Assembly: GCA_964391805.1 (NCBI GenBank)
Contig: CAYMNK010000003.1
Coordinates: 124,001 to 188,000 of the forward strand
DNA: 64,000 bases
From: RUG14300 sp964391805
GTDB taxonomy: Bacteria; Bacillota; Clostridia; Christensenellales; CAG-1252
Direction of reading: 5' to 3'
Shown here: positions 36,567 to 43,537 of the stretch, one piece after another
Layout: the number at the start of each line of letters is the position of its first letter
Position numbering within the stretch: position 1 is the first letter of the stretch
Program-made: the position numbers and the translations under genes
The notes under the pieces: generated by a model
Seen by the model: only the letters and a program-made list of their open reading frames with translations
Told to the model about the DNA's origin: nothing
The model's database searches: none

Positions 36567-36677
36567 TTTTTAGAGCGAATAAAATGTCTTTTTGTACATT
36601 TTTAGAGCGAATAACACAACCATTTGCACATTTTTAGAGCGAATAAATGCAGTCTTTGCACATTTTTAGAGCGAATG
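36567..36677 (-). repeat. Four tandem 32-bp units upstream of the ATPase promoter
   Basis: TTTTTAGAGCGAAT recurs at 36567, 36599, 36631 and 36663, exactly 32 bp apart. Copies two to four share ACATTTTTAGAGCGAAT; the other bases of each unit vary. The array begins 13 bp beyond the -35. A spacing of about three helical turns suggests a protein-binding array on one DNA face. Confidence 0.85.
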
Positions 36678-36834
36678 TGGGGTTGTGTTGAGTAACAAAA
36701 CTTGTGGTTGTCATCCCTTGTCAAACTAAGCGATAACTTCTCATCTTGTCATACTGACAACAGGAATAGCACAACACCATCAAATGTCATACTGAGCGAA
36801 CTAAGAACAGCATCGCATCATCAAATCAATGTCA

Positions 36835-36970
36835 TTATTTCATAAAAAGTTAAAATGCTGAAATAATGACGCGAAAAATCCTTAAATTATTTCACGAAAA
36901 GTCAATATACTGAAATAACATTCCGAAAAATGTTTGCGCTATTTCACAAAAACTTAAAATAATGAAATAA
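36835..36970. repeat. Three 52-bp units, each an inverted repeat
   Basis: TTATTTCA, 16 bases, then TGAAATAA occurs at 36835-36866 and 36887-36918; a third copy with one changed outer base ends at 36970. Unit starts are 52 bp apart. The rest of the 36501-37115 gap also carries degenerate TGTCATACTGA pieces (36757-36800) of the dispersed repeat family. I see no gene in this gap. Confidence 0.8.
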
Positions 36971-37115
36971 CTTTATTCAACTTATCATTTTTATTTCACT
37001 TGCCATTTGTTATTATTATGGGAATCAAGCGGTCGTTTTATTGCATAAATGTGTCAAAAAGATAACCGAGTACGAGAAAAGTCCGTGTTTTATTTGTACA
37101 TAATAATAGTGCTAT

Positions 37116-37454
37116 TTAATCGTTTTGTGCTAAATGATTGTTATAGTACTTTTTGACGTTGCGAATTTTTTCTTTTCCGTCAAAATGTTTCTTTTTACCA
37201 AACCAAGCCGGCAATGGATATAGCGTGACACAAATGTTGTCGTCGTTTACTATGTAGCAGTAGCCGTTATAAGCGAGCGCTGTACAATCGCCATGTGCTT
37301 CTTTAGTAAGAAAAGAGCGTTCCCAAGAAGAGAACGCTTCTGCCCTTAAACCACGCTTTATTGCGTCTGAAATTCTCTTTTTTGCTTTTCGCTCGTTCAC
37401 ACCAAGGCGGTCTTTCATTCTAACAACGCTGTGCTTAGTTGCAAAGTTTTTCAT
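37116..37454 (-). CDS. Small protein of unknown function
   Basis: 112 aa, basic. N-terminal helical part HSVVRMKDRLGVNERKAKKR, then a beta-rich stretch (DCTALAYNGYCYIVNDDNIC, VTLYPLPAWFGKKKHFDG) and a basic tail. I know similar short proteins only as hypothetical, often near mobile DNA. AAAGGAGGATT precedes the ATG and overlaps the end of the upstream gene; 4-nt gap, so they are a two-gene unit. Confidence 0.65.
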   Translation of the reverse strand: MKNFATKHSVVRMKDRLGVNERKAKKRISDAIKRGLRAEAFSSWERSFLTKEAHGDCTALAYNGYCYIVNDDNICVTLYPLPAWFGKKKHFDGKEKIRNVKKYYNNHLAQND

Positions 37455-37458
37455 TAGT

Positions 37459-37830
37459 TTAATCCTCCTTTAAAGGGCGGTACACAGGCATCCAAACATC
37501 TTCAAAACTAATGCCAAAGAAAATTTTTCCATTAGTCAATGGATAAAACTCAAAAGTATCCACCTTTGAAATTGCATCGCAAAACTTGTCTGTGGCATCA
37601 ACAACAATCATGTCTGTTGTGATTTCAAGACAGAGAGAAGTCCCGGTTAATTCGTCGGGTTTCACTGAGATTTTAGCGTCGCTGTCGCCCACCAAAATAA
37701 AGTCACTAATTTTGTCGACAGCTTTTTTGACTTCGTGGTAGCGGTCAGGATTTTTCATCAAGCACACTTTTTTGGGCATATGCTTATTGTAGAAAGAGAT
37801 CAGTTCATCAAGAAAATCAATTTTTTTCAT
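37459..37830 (-). CDS. Small protein of unknown function
   Basis: 123 aa, cytosolic, no recognised family. N-terminal helix with FLDELISFYNKHMPKKVCLM, then mixed alpha/beta (DFILVGDSDAKISVKPDELT, FEFYPLTNGKIFFGISFEDV). Start set by TTAGGAGT before the ATG. Forms a unit with the 112-aa gene and lies just below a block of tandem repeats that may control it. Confidence 0.6.
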   Translation of the reverse strand: MKKIDFLDELISFYNKHMPKKVCLMKNPDRYHEVKKAVDKISDFILVGDSDAKISVKPDELTGTSLCLEITTDMIVVDATDKFCDAISKVDTFEFYPLTNGKIFFGISFEDVWMPVYRPLKED

Positions 37831-37887
37831 AATAAAACTCCTAAAAAAATATTTAAAACCGTAAAATGGGTTTTAGCTTTTCATATA

Positions 37888-38060
37888 CTTAATAGGCAAA
37901 AGGGTATAACCCCCTTGTCGGTGGTGCCGTACACTTAAGAGGTAAATGGGGCAAGTGCCTTGTGTCGGTGGTGCCGTACACTTAAGAAGCAACTTGTGAC
38001 AACCCCTTACCGTGTCGGTGTCTTATATTTAAAATGTAAAAAGGTGCAACCCTTTGTGGT
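37888..38060. repeat. Tandem 47-50-bp repeats
   Basis: TGTCGGTGGTGCCGTACACT, continuing TTAAGA, occurs without change at 37916-37940 and 37963-37987; a degenerate third copy starts at 38013 (TGTCGGTGTCTTATATTTAA) and pieces extend on both sides. Between copies lie G/C-run stretches such as AAGGGTATAACCCCCTT and AAAGGTGCAACCCTTT that can form small hairpins. The remaining 38061-38416 holds two terminator-like hairpins and no gene. Confidence 0.8.
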
Positions 38061-38184
38061 AGTGTGTAAAAAAACAACCTATTTTTGACTGCAATTAGTC
38101 AGATATACTTTCCCCCTTTGTCGATTGGTTGAAAAAAATCACCTTTAAAGTCTAATCTCGGCATACTTTAAGTAATATATTCAT

Positions 38185-38225
38185 AAAAAGCCGACAAGAA
38201 TTGATTTCAATAATTTATCGGCTTT
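38185..38225 (-). terminator. Terminator-like hairpin
   Basis: Minus-strand AAAGCCGA and TCGGCTTTTT with a long AT loop. It may be a second stop for the flavoprotein gene. Confidence 0.5.
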
Positions 38226-38321
38226 AATTAAGAAAATTTAATTTATTTACTGTTTGGTTCTGTACGATGTCGTTGATTTTAAATAGCAACAGTAATGTAG
38301 TAGAATAAAATAATTACGAAA

Positions 38322-38363
38322 AAAATAAAAAAATATGCATAGCCGAATGAAGTTACTATGCAT
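38322..38363 (-). terminator. Terminator of the flavoprotein gene
   Basis: Minus-strand ATGCATAG, 13-nt loop, CTATGCAT, then ATTTTTTTATTTTTTT. Confidence 0.75.
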
Positions 38364-38416
38364 AAATTCTTAATAAAAAGCAAAAGAATATTTGCTTAAC
38401 AATTTGGGATGCTATT

Positions 38417-39034
38417 CTAATGTATAAAATTTGTAGGAGTATATGGCTCGCGCTCGGGAATTCCGTATTGTTCTTTACCCAAAGCAATGCACTTAATTAA
38501 AAACGCCATATTTTTACCCAGCGTACGCATGCTTTGAAGCCCCTCGATGTCTTGTAATGCTTCGCCTGCTTTAAGTCCATGAACATTGTTCCAATACTGT
38601 CCTGACACAACGGGCATTCCCGATATGGTAAAAAATTTATTAATTTCGTCAAACGTAGCGGTTGCACCGCTTCGACGTGCGGACACGACAGCAGCCCCGA
38701 CTTTCATAGACTTAGAAAAAGGTGTACTGAAAAACAACCTTGTCAGAAATGCAATCAAAGTTGCGTTTGCGGATGCATAGTATACCGGGCTTCCGACAAT
38801 TATCCCGTCGCACTCGCGGAACTTTTCTGCAGTAGCGTTGACAATGTCATCGAATACACACTTACCCTTAGTCTTACATACTCTACAATCGATGCAACCT
38901 CTAACGCATTCTCCACCCAACTGAATAAGTTCGGTTTCAATATTTTCGACGTTCAATGTATGTTCTGCTTCTTTTAGCGCCAAATACGTATTTCCTTCTC
39001 TGCGGGGGCTACCGTTAATCAATAAAACTTTCAT
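38417..39034 (-). CDS. Flavodoxin-fold NAD(P)H-dependent oxidoreductase, iron-sulfur flavoprotein type
   Basis: 205 aa, cytosolic, FMN-binding. Start MKVLLINGSPRREGNTYLAL is the NADPH-dependent FMN reductase signature for phosphate binding; IVGSPVYYASANATL binds the flavin ring. GECVRGCIDCRVCKTKGKC holds a compact cysteine motif as in iron-sulfur flavoproteins. It likely moves electrons to an unknown acceptor. AAGGAGA precedes the ATG; single-gene unit. Confidence 0.88.
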   Translation of the reverse strand: MKVLLINGSPRREGNTYLALKEAEHTLNVENIETELIQLGGECVRGCIDCRVCKTKGKCVFDDIVNATAEKFRECDGIIVGSPVYYASANATLIAFLTRLFFSTPFSKSMKVGAAVVSARRSGATATFDEINKFFTISGMPVVSGQYWNNVHGLKAGEALQDIEGLQSMRTLGKNMAFLIKCIALGKEQYGIPEREPYTPTNFIH

Positions 39035-39128
39035 ATGCTCTCCTTTTTGATAAAATCGAAAAAGCCCTTGTCGGCTCGCTTACGCCAAAATTATAGCATA
39101 CAAAAAAACCAAATTCAAGGACTTCGAC

Positions 39129-39160
39129 AAAAAAAACCGTCTACCTTTCGATAAACGGTT
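39129..39160 (-). terminator. Terminator of the rpsF-ssb-rpsR operon
   Basis: Minus-strand AACCGTTTA pairs with TAGACGGTT, followed by eight T residues. Confidence 0.85.
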
Positions 39161-39172
39161 CCTTAATTGTGA

Positions 39173-39466
39173 TTAATAATCCTTACGGATGTTGTCGCTG
39201 AACGGAAGTAAAGCCATACAACGAGCTCTCTTGATAGCTGTGGTCAAAGCTCTTTGGTGCTTAGCACAAACGCCGGTAGAACGACGGGGTGCGATTTTAC
39301 CGTTCTCTAATAAATACTTTTTAAGTTTAGCAACGTCCTTGTAATCGATATAATCGATATGCTCATCGTTGGAAGCTCTATCGATACAGAATTGACAAAC
39401 CTTTTTCTTGGAAGTCTTTCTTGCAGGACGCTTTACAAATTTTTCTTCATTACTCTTATTGTTCAT
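39173..39466 (-). CDS. rpsR: 30S ribosomal protein S18
   Basis: 97 aa. Family core: CQFCIDRASNDEHIDYIDYK, LKKYLLENGKIAPRRSTGVC and KHQRALTTAIKRARCMALLP. The four cysteines (CxxC plus two later ones) are of the zinc-ribbon C+ form. Last gene of the classical rpsF-ssb-rpsR operon; AGAGGT ribosome site. Confidence 0.97.
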   Translation of the reverse strand: MNNKSNEEKFVKRPARKTSKKKVCQFCIDRASNDEHIDYIDYKDVAKLKKYLLENGKIAPRRSTGVCAKHQRALTTAIKRARCMALLPFSDNIRKDY

Positions 39467-39485
39467 TATAATTACCTCTTAAATA

Positions 39486-39854
39486 TTAGAATGGAAGCTG
39501 ATCGTCTATGGGCTTCATATCGCCGATGGAATCATCGTCATCACTGCCACCCTTAGTCGATAAGAATTGTACTTCGTCGGCTACAATTTCGGTTACATAT
39601 CTCTTGGAACCATCGTTAGCGTCATAAGTACGTGTTTGAATCGATCCGCTGATAGCAACTTTACTGCCCTTGCGCAAATACTTGGAACAGTTGTCTGCTT
39701 GTCCACGCCATGCGATTACGTTGAAGAAATCGGTCTCGCTATTACCCCAACGGCGGGATACTGCAAGAGAGAATTTGCAAACGGAAACATCACTCGTGGT
39801 TTTGGATAATTCGGGGTCTTTTGTAAGGTTACCGATTAGTATAACTCTATTCAT
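39486..39854 (-). CDS. ssb: Single-stranded DNA-binding protein
   Basis: 122 aa OB-fold protein: MNRVILIGNLTKDPELSKT, FFNVIAWRGQADNCSKYL, GSKVAISGSIQTRTYDANDG. The very short linker ends in the acidic tip DDQLPF that recruits repair and replication proteins. Shorter than most SSBs because the disordered linker is small. GAGGTG ribosome site, between rpsF and rpsR. Confidence 0.96.
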   Translation of the reverse strand: MNRVILIGNLTKDPELSKTTSDVSVCKFSLAVSRRWGNSETDFFNVIAWRGQADNCSKYLRKGSKVAISGSIQTRTYDANDGSKRYVTEIVADEVQFLSTKGGSDDDDSIGDMKPIDDQLPF

Positions 39855-39867
39855 GATCGCACCTCAA

Positions 39868-40149
39868 CTATTTACGAATTACCATGTGACGAACAACGCC
39901 GTCTGTAATTCTTAATTGTCTTTCGATTTCAGCGATTTGGTCACCGTTGATGGTGAAGTCAACTACGATGTAATAACCTTCGCTCTTGTAATTGATCAAG
40001 TAAGCATACTTTTTCATTCCGATTTTCTTATCGGAAATAATGGTACCGCCAAGGGATACGATCAAGTTACTGAACTTCTCGGCTAATGCAGACTTTTTCT
40101 CATCTACTAAATCGCAATCTAAGATGTACATAAGTTCGTAAGAATTCAT
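39868..40149 (-). CDS. rpsF: 30S ribosomal protein S6
   Basis: 93 aa: MNSYELMYILDCDLVD, MKKYAYLINYKSEGYYIVVD and ERQLRITDGVVRHMVIRK are typical. First gene of the S6-SSB-S18 operon; strong GGAGGA ribosome site and a good promoter upstream. Confidence 0.97.
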   Translation of the reverse strand: MNSYELMYILDCDLVDEKKSALAEKFSNLIVSLGGTIISDKKIGMKKYAYLINYKSEGYYIVVDFTINGDQIAEIERQLRITDGVVRHMVIRK

Positions 40150-40214
40150 TTTCTGTCCTCCTTTTGGTCATATTGGCCTTTTTCACGACGAAAAAAGCAA
40201 GGTTTTGCGGAAAT

Positions 40215-40243
40215 ATTATATATCAAACATCTCATTTTGTAAA
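40215..40243 (-). promoter_or_regulatory. Promoter of the rpsF operon
   Basis: Minus-strand TTTACA (40238-40243), 17-nt spacer, TATAAT (40215-40220). Confidence 0.7.
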
Positions 40244-40266
40244 GCATTTTGCAACAAATCTTTTTT

Positions 40267-40321
40267 ATCAATTCGTTATCAATTCGTTATCAATTCGTTA
40301 TCAATTCGTTATCAATTCGTT
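40267..40321. repeat. Five tandem copies of an 11-bp repeat
   Basis: ATCAATTCGTT five times without change, one copy per turn of DNA, ending just before the long hairpin. Confidence 0.9.
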
Positions 40322-40326
40322 CAAAC

Positions 40327-40373
40327 TGAATTCCCAAAGTAAATTTTACAGTGGAATTTACTTTGGGAATTCA
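40327..40373. repeat. Perfect 19-bp-stem inverted repeat
   Basis: GAATTCCCAAAGTAAATT (40328-40345) and its exact complement (40355-40372), plus one more outer T-A pair, loop TTACAGTGG. No T run follows, so it does not look like a terminator. It lies 90 bases before tRNA-Ser. Confidence 0.9.
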
Positions 40374-40463
40374 CTCGAGCACAAACTGTCTAACAGAAAA
40401 CATAAAATAAGTTGACAATTATAAAAATGTTTATTATACTTGTATATGAAACTTAATACAGTT

Positions 40464-40552
40464 GGAGGCTTATCGAAGTGGTCATAACGAGGCGGTCTTG
40501 AAAACCGTTTGGGTGCAAGCCCACGGGGGTTCGAATCCCTCAGCCTCCGCCA
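40464..40552 (+). tRNA. tRNA-Ser (anticodon UGA)
   Basis: Acceptor GGAGGCT / AGCCTCC, discriminator G and encoded CCA (40550-40552). Anticodon loop CTTGAAA gives UGA. The long variable arm (GGGTGCAAGCCC hairpin) and T loop GGGGGTTCGAATCCCT are typical of serine tRNAs. Confidence 0.96.
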
Positions 40553-40556
40553 TCCT

Positions 40557-40582
40557 AAAAGGGAACGAAATGTTCCCTTTTT
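40557..40582. terminator. Bidirectional terminator between tRNA-Ser and the nag operon
   Basis: AAAAGGGAAC, 5-nt loop, GTTCCCTTTTT; A/T runs on both sides. Confidence 0.85.
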
Positions 40583-40669
40583 GTTTTATAAATATTACTA
40601 TTTGTATATCAAATATTACACAAAAACACCGAAATTGAATAGGGCTGTAAGATGCGGATTAAGTAAGTT

Positions 40670-41611
40670 TTATGCTTTTAGACACAATGTTGCGGCACCG
40701 ATAATGCCGGCATCGTTTTTGAGAGTTGCGGAAACGACTTTGACTTTAGGATTATACATCAAACCGTAAAGATTGCGTGATACATATCGTTGAAGTGGCT
40801 TGATAAGGTTATCGCCTTGATTGGATACACCACCGCCGATAATGATGACTTCAGGAGCAAAAATGCTTGCAAAATTCACAAGACCGATTCCAACATATTT
40901 GATATATTGTTTGACTGTTTTTATCGCTGTTTTATCACCCTTGGCTGCACAATCGAACACCACTTGTCCGTTTAATCCGAGTTTAGCGACTTCTCTTGCT
41001 AACAAACTATCAGGGTATTTTACACAAGCGTTCGAAACTTGTCTCATCAGTGCCGTTGCAGAAGCATAAGCCTCGTAACAGCCTTTCTTACCGCAACCGC
41101 ATTTTTCGCCATTTATACGGATAATCGTATGTCCGCCTTCGGCTCCTGCCGATTTATTACCCGTCAACAGTTTCCCGTCAACGACAATACCTGTACCAAC
41201 ACCTGTACCGAGTGTAATCATTACCGAATTTTTAGCACCCTTCCCTGCACCGTAATATGTTTCGCCGAGTGCAGCACAGTTAGCATCGTTGCTTATTTTG
41301 ATATTAGCAATTCCCGTTTTTTGACGAAGCATTGACACCATCGGAGTATTCCTAAAATTGATGTTGCACGAATAGCGAACAACACCCTTTTCGTCATATA
41401 TCGAACCGGGACATCCTATTCCTATCCCATCGATCTTACCATCGAAATCGGCGATAAGCTCATTAATTAGGCATGCAATATCCTCAACGATAAGAGAATC
41501 TTCTTTTTCGGGAAGGGTTGTAATTACCTTTTTTAACAGAATATTACCATTATCGTCAACTACTCCGCCTTTAATGGTCATACCGCCAATATCAATTCCG
41601 ATACAGTTCAT
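40670..41611 (-). CDS. ROK-family sugar kinase, probable N-acetylglucosamine kinase
   Basis: 313 aa, cytosolic. N-terminal ATP-binding IGIDIGGMTIKGGVVD, catalytic-Asp region ISNDANCAALGETYYG, LGTGVGTGIVVDGKL and the ROK zinc motif GEKCGCGKKGCYEAYAS. Phosphorylates a hexose at C6. Its place after nagA and nagB suggests GlcNAc kinase for sugar released by the GH20 enzyme, but glucokinase is equally possible by sequence. TAGGAGG ribosome site, 20 nt after nagA. Confidence 0.85.
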   Translation of the reverse strand: MNCIGIDIGGMTIKGGVVDDNGNILLKKVITTLPEKEDSLIVEDIACLINELIADFDGKIDGIGIGCPGSIYDEKGVVRYSCNINFRNTPMVSMLRQKTGIANIKISNDANCAALGETYYGAGKGAKNSVMITLGTGVGTGIVVDGKLLTGNKSAGAEGGHTIIRINGEKCGCGKKGCYEAYASATALMRQVSNACVKYPDSLLAREVAKLGLNGQVVFDCAAKGDKTAIKTVKQYIKYVGIGLVNFASIFAPEVIIIGGGVSNQGDNLIKPLQRYVSRNLYGLMYNPKVKVVSATLKNDAGIIGAATLCLKA

Positions 41612-41631
41612 ACTATCCTCCTAAAACGACA

Positions 41632-42792
41632 TTAGATCTTTTTAATTTGGTTATTCCTATAAACAACTTCGCCTTTGATAATTGTATATAGTACGTTAAA
41701 ATTTTTATCCAATATGGTAAAATCTGCTCTTTTACCTACTTCTATACTTCCACGCTCACCAAAAATTCCAAGGTTCTTTGCAGGATTTATGGTAGCAAAA
41801 TCTATTGCATCGGTAAATGAAACTCCGGCCTCTACAAGATTTTTAATCGCATTGTTCATTTTGAGAACACTTCCTGCAAGCGTTCCATTCTCGAGTTTTG
41901 CGAATCCGTCTTTAACAATTACCTTTTGACCTCCAAGTTCGGACACGCCGTCCGGTAAACCTTTTGAACGCATCGAATCGGTTATCAAAGTTATCTTGTC
42001 GTGAGGCTTATTTTTAATTAACAACTTAATTGCAGGAATCGAAACATGCTTAGCGTCGCAAATGATTTCGCAGTTTAATTGGTCTATAAGCATTGCTGAA
42101 CCGACAATTCCTATTTCTCTATGGTGAACACCAGTCTGAGCATTAAAGGTATGCGTTACATTAGAGAGTCCCAATTCAACACCCGCAATTATATCATCAT
42201 AACTTGCACCGCTATGACCTACCGATGCAATGATTCCCAAATGTTTTAAATGCTTAACAAGTTCTAAACCGTCTTTTTCTTCGGGAGCAAGCGATACTAT
42301 TTTTATGTTATTTCCCGACAAATCATTATACCCATCAAAGAGTTTGACATCGGGTGTAACAACGTATTCAAGCGGTTGCGCACCTATATGTTTAGGGGAT
42401 ATAAACGGTCCTTCGAGATGCACACCCAATAGTTCTGCACCGTTCGCATTACCCGATTGCATATATGACTTGACATTTTCGAGTGCAAGAGAAATATTGT
42501 CCCTACTTTGCGTCATTGTCGTTGCCAAAAATGCCGTAGTTCCCTCTTTAACAAGTGACTCGGAAATTGTTTGCAACGAAGATTCCGTTGCGTCCATAAC
42601 ATCCGCCCCACCTGCTCCGTGAATATGCTCGTCTATAAAACCTGCAACGACAATTCCGTCGGTTTCGATCAAAGATTCGATTTTAGTACAATCATCACCG
42701 ATATAAGCGATTTTTCCATTGCATATGCCTATATTAGTTCTTATCAATCCTTTGCCCGCAATATAAGCGGTTACGTTTTTTAATCCTATCAT
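41632..42792 (-). CDS. nagA: N-acetylglucosamine-6-phosphate deacetylase
   Basis: 386 aa amidohydrolase that makes glucosamine-6-P and acetate. Metal-site pattern VAGFIDEHIHGAGGADVMD, then HLEGPFISPKHIGAQ, ASVGHSGASYDDI, VTHTFNAQTGVHHREIGIVG, and LITDSMRSKGLPDG with the catalytic Asp. Overlaps nagB by 4 nt, so coupled translation. Confidence 0.95.
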   Translation of the reverse strand: MIGLKNVTAYIAGKGLIRTNIGICNGKIAYIGDDCTKIESLIETDGIVVAGFIDEHIHGAGGADVMDATESSLQTISESLVKEGTTAFLATTMTQSRDNISLALENVKSYMQSGNANGAELLGVHLEGPFISPKHIGAQPLEYVVTPDVKLFDGYNDLSGNNIKIVSLAPEEKDGLELVKHLKHLGIIASVGHSGASYDDIIAGVELGLSNVTHTFNAQTGVHHREIGIVGSAMLIDQLNCEIICDAKHVSIPAIKLLIKNKPHDKITLITDSMRSKGLPDGVSELGGQKVIVKDGFAKLENGTLAGSVLKMNNAIKNLVEAGVSFTDAIDFATINPAKNLGIFGERGSIEVGKRADFTILDKNFNVLYTIIKGEVVYRNNQIKKI

Positions 42793-43520
42793 ATATTGTT
42801 TATCAAGCTTGCCGCAGCCTCGTCACATATTAATGTGCAATCGGCATGTGTATTTAAAATACTTGCAGGCAAATCCTCTGTTATTTTCTCTTTAAGTAGT
42901 CTATATACCGCCTTAGCTTTATTTGCGCCCGATGCAAGTATCAATATTTTCTTGGCATTCATTATGTTTTTAATCCCCATGGTAAAGGCGTGTGTGGGAA
43001 CTTCGTCGATACTATCGAACAATCTTGAATTATCCTTTATCGTGCTTTCGGTCAACTCGACAACATGGGTTACACTGTCAAAAGGCGTACCGGGTTCGTT
43101 AAAGGCAATATGCCCGTTGGAGCCTATTCCGAGAAGTTGAATATCGGGACGCAACTCGTCCAATACCTTATTGTATCTCTCGCATTCTGCTTGAGCATCG
43201 GGTGCGACACCATTTTCGATATTGGTATTATTAATATCGATATCGATGTGATTAAACAAATTATCCCTCATGAAAAATGCATAGCTTTGTTCGTGCGAAG
43301 AAGGTAATCCCATATATTCGTCAAGATTGACTGTATGAATACCTTTAAAGGATATTTCTCCATTGGTGCATTTTTCAATAAGCTTCTTATATAAACCAAT
43401 CGGAGTTGATCCGGTTGCTAAACCTATTACGCCATTCGGTTTATCCAATATAATCTGCGCAAAAATATCTGCACCGACTTTACTCATTTCATCATAATTT
43501 TTAACTATTATTGTTTTCAT
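42789..43520 (-). CDS. nagB: Glucosamine-6-phosphate deaminase
   Basis: 243 aa. Converts glucosamine-6-P to fructose-6-P and ammonia, joining glycolysis. Motifs GLATGSTPIGLYKKLIEKC, TVNLDEYMGLPSSHEQSYAF with the catalytic Asp, LLGIGSNGHIAFNEPGTPFD with the ring-opening His, and THAFTMGIKNIMNAK. Weak ribosome site (AAAAGAAA), 17 nt after the GH20 gene. Confidence 0.96.
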   Translation of the reverse strand: MKTIIVKNYDEMSKVGADIFAQIILDKPNGVIGLATGSTPIGLYKKLIEKCTNGEISFKGIHTVNLDEYMGLPSSHEQSYAFFMRDNLFNHIDIDINNTNIENGVAPDAQAECERYNKVLDELRPDIQLLGIGSNGHIAFNEPGTPFDSVTHVVELTESTIKDNSRLFDSIDEVPTHAFTMGIKNIMNAKKILILASGANKAKAVYRLLKEKITEDLPASILNTHADCTLICDEAAASLINNI

Positions 43521-43537
43521 TTTTCTTTTGTTATTTA

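Noticed and set aside
36567..36677. CRISPR-like look of the 32-bp array
   Set aside because: Conserved part is only 14-18 bases, intervals are too short for spacers, and no cas genes are near; better read as binding sites.
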